Positions 6,550 through 13,014 of a stretch of 13,051 nucleotides of DNA are shown here, one piece after another. Source of the stretch: Pelotomaculum sp. UBA1371 (GTDB lineage Bacteria > Bacillota > Desulfotomaculia > Desulfotomaculales > Pelotomaculaceae). Under the pieces are notes generated by a model that made no database searches, was not told the origin of the DNA, and saw nothing but the letters and a program-made list of their open reading frames with translations. Position numbers and translations under genes: made by a program. Where the stretch lies: positions 1-13,051 of the forward strand of contig DBRJ01000042.1 in the NCBI GenBank assembly GCA_002305915.1, in the 5' to 3' direction. Position 1 is the first letter of the stretch. Each line of letters begins with the position of its first letter.

Positions 6550-8400
6550 TCATACCAGCCTGGGGAAAAAGAGCTGCACTTTGCAACCTTTGCCGATGGT
6601 GCTTTTAATCTGCAGGGCGCAGTTTCCCCTGAAAAATGTCTGCATCCGTTTTTGAATATTGTAAAGCCCGAACCCCGTTGTATGTCCCTTGCCGCTGGGA
6701 CGTTTCTCCAGGCTAAATATTAAATCTATTTCATCCTGGCTCATGCCGATGCCGTTGTCCTCCACTTCGAAAACAATACCGCCGTCCTTATCGTAACCGC
6801 GAATAGAAATAAGACCCTTCTCCGTGGACGGCTCAATCCCGTGCACTATGGCGTTTTCCACGATGGGCTGGAGGGACAGGCAGGGAACCCTGGCCTCCAG
6901 GATCTTCTCCTCTACATCGATGTTTACCTCAAGTCTGCCGGCGAAACGGGTCTGCTGGATAAAAAGGTAATCCTTAATTGTTCTCATTTCCTCTTCGATG
7001 GTCAAGGCATCCTTAGACCGCCGCAAGTTATAACGGAGAACACGGGCCAGACTGTGCACCGTCTTTTCTGTCGTATGCGCCCCTTCCAAAAAGGCCAGGC
7101 GGGCGATGGTATTCAAAGTATTAAAGAGAAAGTGGGGGTTGACCTGGGATTGCAGGGCCAGCAGTTCCGCTTTCCGCAGGGCCTTTTCCAGTTCCATTTT
7201 GGCTTTCAGGGCGTGCAGCAGGGAATGCTGCTGCTCCTTGACCCTGGTCTCATTCTGATTGGCATAGGCCATCTTTACAACGTAGTCCCCCATTAACTTG
7301 AGCAGCCCCCGTGTGGATTCAACCTGCTCTTTGTCCAGAACTTTGATATTCAGCCGGTGCAGGTGCCAGGGCTGTTCATCCAGGTTTTCCGCAAGATAGA
7401 AGTGCCCGCAAAGGATGTTGCCGATCCGCAGGTTCTCGTAAATCAGGGGGGACGTCATTTCCACAAGCCCGGCAGGGCAAAAATAAGCGAAGGGCTCGGC
7501 TGCGGGGGGATTATTATTGAGTAAAGGTGTTTTTCCGAGCTGATTTAAGATGTTTTCTTTGCTTGGCCACCTGCAGCCCCGGCATTGCTCCAAGAACGCC
7601 TCCATTAACGAGGGAGGGCCGATATGCTGATTCCTTTCATCTAAAAAAACAACCCGCAAACCAGTTGCTTCAGTAAAATTATTACTTAATTGTTCCAGTT
7701 CCCCGTCATCCAGCCAGCTTCCCAGGGTCAGATTCGACGGGTTGAGGGTCTGCCGGACACGGAGTTCCTTTAAATCCCTGGCCAGAGCCCTGGCCGCGCC
7801 GGAAGCTTCCGGGAAATAATAGTCGGCTCCTATTTCTTTGGCAAATGCCGCCGTAACAGGACTTCCCCCTACGGCTATGAGAACCTTGTCCCGCAATCCT
7901 GCTTCTTTTATCACGTTTATGGTTTCAGCCATGCGGACCATGGTTACCGTCAGCAGCGCCGAGATACCCACAACCCTGGGTTTATAGCGTATAATTGCCT
8001 CAACAAAGCGTTCGTGGGATACATCGACGCCAAGGTCGACAACCTTAAAACCGGCTCCTTTCAAAGTTAAGGCTAATAAATTTTTACCAATATCATGGAT
8101 GTCCCCTTCAACCGTGCCCAGAACGATAACATCCTGCTCCTCCTGCTCCACAGGCGAGCGAAACATGGGCTTGAGGATATCAATCCCCCACTGAATAGCC
8201 CTGGCCGAGATCAGCACGTCGGCTACAAAAAATGTATGGCTGGAAAATTTTTGGGATACTGTTTCCATCGCCGGGAGAAGTACCTGATTCAGGAGTTCTT
8301 CGGGACTGAAACCGTCCCCCAGGGCTTTGAGGATGGAGCTTTGAACATCTTCAAGTTTGCCTTTCAGGATCGTCTGGATAATTGCTTCCTGGTGCTGCAA
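6550..8400 (-). CDS. Corrinoid-domain / PocR / LytS-type sensor histidine kinase
   Basis: A 616-residue soluble kinase with no membrane segment. Residues 1-90 resemble the helical cap of corrinoid methyltransferase proteins. Residues 90-212 form a Rossmann-like B12-binding domain with D100-x-H102-x-x-G105 (H102 the predicted lower cobalt ligand), a serine motif SALLT at 147-151 and GGSP at 178-181. Residues of about 222-375 are a PocR ligand domain with C273, C276, C308 (FCPAGL) and C331. A coiled region leads to the phosphoacceptor H423 in QVNPHFLFN, then the HATPase with N516, DNGIGM (548-553) and GFGLYNI. It should phosphorylate the regulator encoded next. The PocR family is proposed to bind small hydrocarbon derivatives such as propanediol. 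The cap plus B12 module suggests sensing of a corrinoid or its methyl/adenosyl state, as CarH does with a related module. The TTG start is fixed by a strong ribosome binding site. Ligands are inferred. Confidence 0.93.
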   Translation of the reverse strand: MQHQEAIIQTILKGKLEDVQSSILKALGDGFSPEELLNQVLLPAMETVSQKFSSHTFFVADVLISARAIQWGIDILKPMFRSPVEQEEQDVIVLGTVEGDIHDIGKNLLALTLKGAGFKVVDLGVDVSHERFVEAIIRYKPRVVGISALLTVTMVRMAETINVIKEAGLRDKVLIAVGGSPVTAAFAKEIGADYYFPEASGAARALARDLKELRVRQTLNPSNLTLGSWLDDGELEQLSNNFTEATGLRVVFLDERNQHIGPPSLMEAFLEQCRGCRWPSKENILNQLGKTPLLNNNPPAAEPFAYFCPAGLVEMTSPLIYENLRIGNILCGHFYLAENLDEQPWHLHRLNIKVLDKEQVESTRGLLKLMGDYVVKMAYANQNETRVKEQQHSLLHALKAKMELEKALRKAELLALQSQVNPHFLFNTLNTIARLAFLEGAHTTEKTVHSLARVLRYNLRRSKDALTIEEEMRTIKDYLFIQQTRFAGRLEVNIDVEEKILEARVPCLSLQPIVENAIVHGIEPSTEKGLISIRGYDKDGGIVFEVEDNGIGMSQDEIDLIFSLEKRPSGKGHTTGFGLYNIQKRMQTFFRGNCALQIKSTIGKGCKVQLFFPRLV

Positions 8401-8405
8401 GCCGG

Positions 8406-8415
8406 CACCTCCTTT
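8406..8415 (-). promoter_or_regulatory. Ribosome binding site fixing the kinase TTG start
   Basis: AAAGGAGGTG on the minus strand lies 5 bases before the TTG at 8400-8398. It is nearly fully complementary to the 16S rRNA tail. It supports TTG as the true start even though it is a rare start codon. Confidence 0.8.
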
Positions 8416-8446
8416 TGCTTAAAGCGCTCGAAAAATTTTCCCGTGC

Positions 8447-8576
8447 TAAAAGGGATCTATGAGCATTACCTGAAGGGACACCACAAGAACCTTCCCTCTG
8501 GCGCGTCAAAGCGGGACTGCGAGTCAGTGCTGATCCCGGAAACGGAGTAAAAGGGATCTACAAGCATAACCTGAAG
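8447..8576 (-). repeat. Two 29-base direct repeats upstream of the kinase
   Basis: Copies at 8447-8475 and 8548-8576 match at 26 of 29 positions, spaced 101 bases start to start. The core GATCTATGAGCATT of the first copy recurs exactly at 4008-4021 upstream of the glycyl radical enzyme. They lie between the kinase start and its best predicted promoter, so they would be in the transcribed leader unless a nearer promoter exists. They could be operators for the AraC-type regulator (autoregulation) or RNA elements. Confidence 0.65.
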
Positions 8577-8722
8577 ACGCAGCTGTCAAAACCCGGCTTT
8601 GTGGCATAATGATCCGCCGCCCGGCTGCTGCATTCTTTCTATTTTTTGAATGATGCAGAGAATATCTACCTGCGGCCAGGGGGCCGCATCAACTTGATCA
8701 GGACTCACACCCATATTAGTTA

Positions 8723-8751
8723 ATTATACTGAAGGAAAGCTAACATCGCAA
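8723..8751 (-). promoter_or_regulatory. Sigma-70 type promoter for the kinase operon
   Basis: On the minus strand a -35 TTGCGA (8751-8746) and a perfect -10 TATAAT (8728-8723) are separated by exactly 17 bases. The predicted transcript start near 8716 gives a leader of about 315 bases before the kinase TTG. That leader contains both 29-base repeats. Confidence 0.6.
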
Positions 8752-8784
8752 ATTGACACCCGGCAGACCTCGCCTCGCTTATTT

Positions 8785-8830
8785 GGAATTAACCGTTTTT
8801 TGGGAAGTACCCGGAATTGGGAATTAACCG
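8785..8830. repeat. Short direct repeat pair GGAATTAACCG
   Basis: GGAATTAACCG occurs at 8785-8795 and 8820-8830, 35 bases apart, each followed by a T-rich stretch. A third partial GGAATT is at 8813-8818. It lies just upstream of the kinase promoter on the minus strand, so it could be an upstream operator or a chance repeat. Confidence 0.35.
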
Positions 8831-9066
8831 GTTTTAAGAAGTTTGCTTTGTCCGGCTGCTTGACAACCCTTTGCAGCGCTTTGGGTAGTGGGAAATCAGT
8901 GAGGGGATAGCTCCAAACAATGCTTTAAGCGGTGTCCGGTCCGGGAGGTTGAAGCAGGAAATCAGGTCTATGAGGTAGAATGTTAGGGGTTGGCCCAAAT
9001 TTAACATGTTTTGCCCGGGATCCGGTTTTGTTCGAAATCTAAAATCCCAGTGTGGCGGGTGGAGAA

Positions 9067-9204
9067 ATGTTCCATAATAGTATAAGGGCAGCCCTGCTGG
9101 CTGCGGCAGTCGCCTCCATGACCTACGGCATCTATCGCGGCGAGGTGCCTGAGGTTTTGCTTAAAGCCATTAATCTATGTCTGGAGTGTATCGGTATTGG
9201 TTGA
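9067..9204 (+). CDS. CD1871A-like small CXXC motif protein
   Basis: A 45-residue protein: a hydrophobic N-terminal segment (about residues 8-20, AALLAAAVASMTYG), a GEVPEVL turn, then a C-terminal L-C-L-E-C-I-G-I-G motif with the CxxC pair. This matches what is known of the CD1871A-type CXXC mini-proteins, which are typically encoded next to a membrane 4Fe-4S protein, as here. It is probably a one-pass membrane peptide whose two cysteines take part in thiol or cluster chemistry of the adjacent polyferredoxin; that role is inference. The ATG has GGTGGAG immediately upstream with only a 2-base spacer; an in-frame GTG at 9052 is an alternative without a good ribosome site. Its end overlaps the next gene by 8 bases. 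Confidence 0.75.
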   Translation: MFHNSIRAALLAAAVASMTYGIYRGEVPEVLLKAINLCLECIGIG

Positions 9205-10051
9205 TCTTAAGCGAAAGCTCGTTCAACTCATTTCTGCCGTGACTTTAAACAGCTATGCCGGAGGTTTTGTCCAGGGCACCATCTACAGGGGCCCTCTCAA
9301 GCAGGTCTGTGTTCCGGTGCTGAACTGCTACTCCTGTCCCGGCGCCGTTACTTCCTGTCCCATCGGCTCTCTCCAGGCCCTGGCTTCCGGCGTTGCTTTT
9401 AATTTTTCCTTTTACGTGGCGGGGATCATCGCCATGAGCGGTGTGCTGGGAGGACGGTTTTCCTGCGGCTGGCTGTGCCCCTTCGGCCTGATCCAGGATT
9501 TATTGTACCGCATTCCCTTTATCAAGTTCTGCCTGCCCCTCTGGACCCGGTATGTCAAATACCTGGTAGCGGGTCTCTTTGTCCTTGTGCTGCCCGCCTT
9601 CGCCCTGGACGCCTTCGGCCTGGGCACGCCTTATTTCTGCAAGTGGCTCTGCCCTGCGGGAACGCTGGAGGCCGCCATCCCCCTGGCCCTCCTGGAGCCC
9701 GGCATCCGCGGCGCCCTGGGAGCGCTTTTTGCCTGGCGGCTGACCTGGCTTTTTCTGATCCTGCTCTTCTGCCTGGCGGTCCGGCGGGCCTTTTGCCGGG
9801 TCTTCTGCCCGCTGGGAGCTATCCTGTCCCTGTTCAACCACATCAGTTTTTTCACCATCAGTCGTAATGAGCAGATTTGCCGGCATTGCGGACAGTGTAA
9901 CGAAGTGTGTTATCTGGGGCCGGCCCCCGCCCCGGTAGTGAACCACCCGGAATGCATCCGCTGTCTTAAATGCGTGAAGAGCTGCCCCGCTGGGGCGCTC
10001 AGCTGGAATTTTCAAGGGAGGAATAAAGAGGAGGGTGTCTTTTATGGCTGA
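9197..10051 (+). CDS. Membrane-bound 4Fe-4S polyferredoxin (NapH/YccM-like)
   Basis: A 284-residue integral membrane iron-sulfur protein expected to pass electrons across or along the membrane. Hydrophobic segments (roughly 70-86, 120-138, 155-166, 180-196) are interleaved with the NapH-type motifs C90GWLCP, C148KWLCP and C200RVFCP. Extra cysteines C38, C44, C47 and C54 lie near the N-terminus. The C-terminus carries a two-cluster ferredoxin with C228, C231, C234, C238 and C253, C256, C259, C263. The start is TTG within the stop region of the small CXXC gene, with GGAG 10 bases upstream. Its stop overlaps the next gene. Together with its neighbours it probably supplies reducing equivalents to the extracytoplasmic thioredoxin lipoprotein, a role filled by CcdA/DsbD elsewhere; this is inference. 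Confidence 0.88.
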   Translation: MVDLKRKLVQLISAVTLNSYAGGFVQGTIYRGPLKQVCVPVLNCYSCPGAVTSCPIGSLQALASGVAFNFSFYVAGIIAMSGVLGGRFSCGWLCPFGLIQDLLYRIPFIKFCLPLWTRYVKYLVAGLFVLVLPAFALDAFGLGTPYFCKWLCPAGTLEAAIPLALLEPGIRGALGALFAWRLTWLFLILLFCLAVRRAFCRVFCPLGAILSLFNHISFFTISRNEQICRHCGQCNEVCYLGPAPAPVVNHPECIRCLKCVKSCPAGALSWNFQGRNKEEGVFYG

Positions 10052-10880
10052 GAAGCAAAACCTGAGCATGGAAAAAAGCCTGAAAACCTGGATCATCCTT
10101 GGCTTGCTTGTACTGGGAACAGCCCTTTTGTCCGGCTGTCTGGGTGAAAAAACCAGTCCGGAGCCGGCGAACCAACAACCGGACAGCTCCATATCCGCCG
10201 GCCGGACGGCCGGGGCCGGAGAACCGGCGCCGCAGGACCCGGACCCCCCTGCCGCCCCGCAGGAAGAACCGGCTTCAGCTCAAAGTCAATTATCCCCGGA
10301 GCCGGTGAACCCGGAGCAGCAAGACACAACCCCGGTTCCGGTTTCCGGGGACGTTACTCCTGTACCACAATCCAGCCCTCCGGCAGCACCGGAGGATGAG
10401 AAGGAGCCGCCGAAAAACGGACCGGAAGCCGGCGCAGCTCCGGAGAAGGAAAAAACCTACTCATTTAAAGCCGGTGATTATTTCCCGCCCTTTTCCCTGT
10501 CCGGTCTGAACGGGAATACATACAACTCTGAAGAACTCTTTGCCGCAAACAAGGTTACCCTGCTCAACTTCTGGGCAACCTACTGCGGTCCCTGCATCAG
10601 GGAGATGCCCGCCCTGGAACAGCTTCATCAGCAATATGCCGGCCAGGGACTGGGGGTAACCGGAATCGTCCTGGACAGCTGGCAGGCGGACACTGCCGGG
10701 TCCATGGCAGCCAAACTGGGCACTACTTACCCTCACCTGCTGGACGACGGCAGGTTTGCCCGGTATTTTTACGCCGTACCGCAGACCTTCCTGGTTGACC
10801 GGGAAGGAAAGACCCTGAGCGCCGCAACCGGAGCCCGGACACTGGAACAGTTCGCGCAAATGATCCAGCCCCATATTTAA
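10044..10880 (+). CDS. TlpA/ResA-like thioredoxin-fold lipoprotein
   Basis: A 278-residue exported thiol-disulfide oxidoreductase. An N-terminal hydrophobic signal (about 16-30) ends in the lipobox L29-S-G-C32, so C32 is the predicted lipidated anchor. Residues of about 33-138 are a low-complexity Pro/Glu/Ala-rich spacer that would hold the domain away from the membrane. From about 139 the TlpA-like thioredoxin domain follows, with active site WATYC181GPC184 and cis-proline P246 in AVPQTFLVD. The likely role is reduction of protein disulfides outside the membrane, as in cytochrome c maturation. The ATG at 10044 is preferred because GAGGAGGG lies 8 bases upstream; a GTG at 10035 in the same frame lies within that site. 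It overlaps the polyferredoxin stop by 8 bases, implying translational coupling. Confidence 0.92.
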   Translation: MAEKQNLSMEKSLKTWIILGLLVLGTALLSGCLGEKTSPEPANQQPDSSISAGRTAGAGEPAPQDPDPPAAPQEEPASAQSQLSPEPVNPEQQDTTPVPVSGDVTPVPQSSPPAAPEDEKEPPKNGPEAGAAPEKEKTYSFKAGDYFPPFSLSGLNGNTYNSEELFAANKVTLLNFWATYCGPCIREMPALEQLHQQYAGQGLGVTGIVLDSWQADTAGSMAAKLGTTYPHLLDDGRFARYFYAVPQTFLVDREGKTLSAATGARTLEQFAQMIQPHI

Positions 10881-10915
10881 CTGTAGCGGCAGGGTGACAC
10901 AGGGTGAAAGAAGGG

Positions 10916-10937
10916 GGAGTTAACCTATTTTAACTCC
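10916..10937. repeat. Hairpin after the thioredoxin lipoprotein gene
   Basis: Perfect 8-base arms GGAGTTAA and TTAACTCC with a 6-base loop, 36 bases past the stop codon. There is no T-run after it on the plus strand, so it is at best a weak terminator or an RNA 3'-end stabiliser for the redox operon. Confidence 0.5.
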
Positions 10938-11003
10938 TATGAGGGGCAAGATAATTTACCCTGGGGAACAATTGTAACTATCAAGTGAGATCAGCCCACC
11001 AAG

Positions 11004-11068
11004 GTTGACAGGGAACGGTTTCTCCGGTCAACTCCGGGTAAAGGTTACAGGGTGGTTCTCCTGTAACC
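11004..11068 (+). repeat. Two adjacent REP-like palindromes
   Basis: The first has arms GTTGAC (11004-11009) and GTCAAC (11027-11032) around GGGAACGG. The second has perfect arms GGTTACAGG (11043-11051) and CCTGTAACC (11060-11068). Both share the layout of a TTGACA-like arm, a GGG-rich core with GGTT, and a mirrored arm, seen again at 11252 and 12751. Such elements resemble the REP palindromes that accompany IS200-like tyrosine transposases in related Firmicutes; none is encoded here. Confidence 0.5.
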
Positions 11069-11251
11069 TCCGTTCAGATTTCCGTGGGACGCAAAGCGCA
11101 GATCGCCCCAATTGCCGCAATTAAAAAACAAACCGAGAGGAAGGTGTAAAGCCTGGTTTCCCGGCAGCGCAAAAAAACAACCGGCAGGGTAAGCCCTTTG
11201 CTTTAATACGTTGCGGCACAGTACACGCCAGTGAAAGACTGTTGTTCAGGA

Positions 11252-11278
11252 GTGTCAACAACCCCGTCCCCCTGACAC
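11252..11278 (-). repeat. REP-like palindrome
   Basis: Arms GTGTCA (11252-11257) and TGACAC (11273-11278) enclose a core that on the minus strand reads GGGGACGGGGTTGT. This is the clearest member of the repeat family found in this part of the window. It sits 28 bases before the start of the degraded secreted protein gene. Confidence 0.55.
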
Positions 11279-11305
11279 CAGGAAACCAGGCTTCCAAAAA
11301 AACAT

Positions 11306-12099
11306 ATGAGACATAAGTTAAAAGTTGGTATGACTTTAGTTCTTATTTTACTGTTTTCTTTACCATTAACATCATTTGCATCTGGAAATAGTGCTGTTTT
11401 TAATATAGGCACAAGTACTTATCAGCTCAATGGAGAAAATAAAGCTATGGATGCGTCACCATTTATAGATAACGGGCGAACTTTTGTGCCGGTTCGTTAT
11501 CTTGCTTTAGCTATGGGAGTGTCCGAAAATAATATCGCCTGGTCTCCCGCTGCAGGGGAAGTAAAATTGATAACTGACAAAACCACAGTAACTTTACAGA
11601 TTGCCAACAAAACTGTGTATATTAATGATAAAGCCATAAACATGGAAGTAGCCCCCATTATAAAGGAAGACGGGCGCACATATTTACCTGCAAGATACGT
11701 TGCCGAAGCATTTGGTTATGAAGTTGGTTGGGATCAGGCTACGCGCAGTGTATTAATAGGGCCTCCCGGTAATTTACCGGAGCCCCCCAAGCCTTCATGG
11801 ACAGTAAAATATGAGATTAGAACTGTTGAGAGTAAATCTGTAAATCTTGTTTATGTAAATATGGACAACCCCAGGGTGCGCCAAAAAGCTTTGTTGGCGT
11901 CACCTGGGATAATATTTTAATTATGGGCACAGCTGATTCTGTTAACGTATGGGATCTGGCAAACATAGCTCAGTCATTGGGGTTGAAGGCTGCAATAAAT
12001 TTAGACGGCGGCGCTTCTTGCGGCCTGTATTACAATGGCAACTACATAAAAACTCCTGGTCGCCAATTATCCAACTGTTTAGCAGTTATAGCAGACTAA
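11306..12099 (+). pseudogene. Degraded secreted phosphodiester glycosidase with stalk domain
   Basis: The first fragment (11306-11920, 204 residues) has a signal peptide (about 1-26, ending SFASG) and a copper amine oxidase N-terminal-like stalk domain (about 31-152) with the paired motifs GRTFVPVRYLA and GRTYLPARYVAEAFG. It then begins a phosphodiester glycosidase domain (VNLVYVNMDNPRV) and stops. The second fragment, in another frame from about 11878 to 12099, gives GVTWDNILIMGTA, NLDGG and PGRQLSN, the C-terminal part of the same domain. The middle of the domain (on the order of 100 residues in the family) is missing, so an internal deletion near 11870-11900 plus frame loss is the simplest reading. 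The gene is markedly AT-rich compared with its neighbours and has no good ribosome binding site. The truncated first fragment could still be secreted. A sequencing error cannot explain the missing block. Confidence 0.8.
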
Positions 12100-12147
12100 T
12101 ATGGTAAATGATTAGAACAGCCCGGCTAAAACCAGACGAAGCTCCGG

Positions 12148-12729
12148 CTAGGCGAAGCTTTTAACAACACAGCTTTCGTAACAGGCATCAGCCAGGTTAG
12201 CCGGTGTCCACTGCATCTCACAAAAAATCCCGTTATCTGCGAGGATCCGAAATCCAAGCCGTTCATAAAGAGAGCGGGTGGGATTGTCATACCAGGCCAC
12301 ACTTATTTGCACCGGCCTGCCCAGCTCAGAGGCTTCCTGCAAGACATCAGCGAGCAGCTTGCTCCCGATACCTTCGCCTCTATGTTCAGGCAGCAAGGTA
12401 ATGGCCAGAATACGGTACTCATGCTTCCCACGCTGCAAATAGAACCGGCCGACGGGTTCCCCTTCCAGTAAGATGATGCTGAACTCCGCAGCGGGGTAAT
12501 TGTCCAGCAGCGATTCACATTCACTATGGAACTGCTGCCGGAGAAAACCCTCCTTTTCTTCCTTGCTGAGACCGGTTAACCATCCCTGGCCGGGACGACT
12601 GCCGGCGAAAAGGCGGAAGATGAACTCCTCATCGCCGGATTGAACCGGTCGTAATGTAACCCGCGCCTCATCCATAACGCTGGAAACGCACCTTGTTAAC
12701 TTCCGCCTTCGATTATGAACCTTGACCAT
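12148..12729 (-). CDS. GNAT family N-acetyltransferase
   Basis: A 193-residue protein with the GNAT fold: an N-terminal VTLRPVQSGDEEFIFRLF strand-helix, motif A ITLLPEHRGEGIGSKLL with the acetyl-CoA loop R117-G-E-G-I-G122, and motif B YDNPTRSLYERLGF. It should transfer an acetyl group from acetyl-CoA to an unknown amine. It has about 20 basic or polar residues before the usual GNAT start, so a Met at residue 19 was considered. The first ATG is preferred because AAGGGAGGA lies 5 bases upstream, while the internal Met has no good site. It is monocistronic here, facing the degraded glycosidase gene. Substrate is not predictable. Confidence 0.88.
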   Translation of the reverse strand: MVKVHNRRRKLTRCVSSVMDEARVTLRPVQSGDEEFIFRLFAGSRPGQGWLTGLSKEEKEGFLRQQFHSECESLLDNYPAAEFSIILLEGEPVGRFYLQRGKHEYRILAITLLPEHRGEGIGSKLLADVLQEASELGRPVQISVAWYDNPTRSLYERLGFRILADNGIFCEMQWTPANLADACYESCVVKSFA

Positions 12730-12750
12730 AAAATCCTCCCTTTAATCCCG

Positions 12751-12805
12751 GTGTCAAAGGCCAGGGGACAGTTTTTATATTCTTGACGCCCTGATACATT
12801 GACAC
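12751..12805 (+). repeat. REP-like palindrome with GGGGACAG core
   Basis: Outer arms GTGTCAA (12751-12757) and TTGACAC (12799-12805) are perfect inverted repeats. The core contains AGGGGACAGTTTTT, and an internal TTGAC at 12783-12787 offers a shorter alternative arm. It lies just upstream of the acetyltransferase gene on its 5' side. Confidence 0.55.
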
Positions 12806-12881
12806 CTCTACTTCCCTTTTAAGAATCAGCTTTTCGCTTCTGGCATAGCTTTCCTTACACTAAACTATGCCCCTACACAGC

Positions 12882-12922
12882 GAATAATAAGCAAAAACGC
12901 CGAACCTGTTTTTTTATTATTC
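12882..12922. repeat. Long AT-rich hairpin
   Basis: Arms GAATAATAA (12882-12890) and TTATTATTC (12914-12922) pair over 9 bases. After a 2-base bulge, AAAAAC (12893-12898) pairs with GTTTTT (12908-12913), leaving a 9-base loop. It could form in DNA or RNA. It could be a bidirectional terminator or part of a mobile palindrome; the sequence does not decide. Confidence 0.45.
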
Positions 12923-12978
12923 CCGCTAGTTTTCATTAACAACTTTCTTCGCATATCCCAACATTTCCTACAAAAATA

Positions 12979-13014
12979 ATTAATAAATTTACGAAATTAT
13001 TAATAAATTTTCGA
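12979..13014. repeat. Tandem AT-rich 16-base repeat
   Basis: ATTAATAAATTTACGA (12979-12994) and ATTAATAAATTTTCGA (12999-13014) match at 15 of 16 positions with a 20-base period. The second copy runs into the REP-like sequence at the window edge. Function unknown. Confidence 0.4.

Larger units (their letters stand above)
8401..9066. other. Gene-free divergent region between kinase and redox genes
   Basis: No convincing gene was found in these 666 bases; open frames here are shadows of the kinase or very short. The region holds the kinase ribosome binding site, two 29-base repeats, a good minus-strand promoter and a short repeat pair (each listed separately). For the rightward genes, TTGACA at 8860-8865 is a perfect -35, but the -10 at the 17-base spacing (GGGTAG) is poor. 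No riboswitch consensus, including the B12 box, was recognised. Confidence 0.6.
10881..11305. other. Gene-free, palindrome-rich gap
   Basis: No gene is visible. The gap holds a hairpin just past the lipoprotein gene (10916-10937), two REP-like palindromes (11004-11068) and another at 11252-11278, all listed separately. GGGACGCAAAGC at 11086-11097 resembles part of the cyclic-di-GMP-I riboswitch, but the rest of that structure was not found. Confidence 0.6.

Noticed and set aside
8095..8550. Plus-strand 151-codon frame across the kinase 5' end
   Set aside because: It is antisense to a strongly supported kinase gene with clear domain motifs, so it is a shadow frame.
8450..8566. A 33-codon minus-strand frame beginning with an ATG inside the 8548-8576 repeat
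   Set aside because: No ribosome binding site and no recognisable protein features; it overlaps the repeats and is likely chance.
8401..8760. Possible cobalamin riboswitch in the leader of the kinase operon
   Set aside because: No B12-box-like consensus was recognised in the leader on the minus strand; only direct repeats are evident.
11086..11097. GGGACGCAAAGC, identical to a conserved segment of the cyclic-di-GMP-I (GEMM) riboswitch, upstream of a secreted protein gene
   Set aside because: The partner segment with GCAAACC and the GAAA tetraloop is not found at the right distance, and the downstream receptor half does not fit. A covariance search with the GEMM-I model would decide; a degraded remnant remains possible.
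12120..12160. Possible terminator between the degraded glycosidase and the acetyltransferase
   Set aside because: There is a small AGCTCCGGCT-type palindrome and a direct repeat of CGAAGCT, but no stable stem followed by a T-run on either strand.
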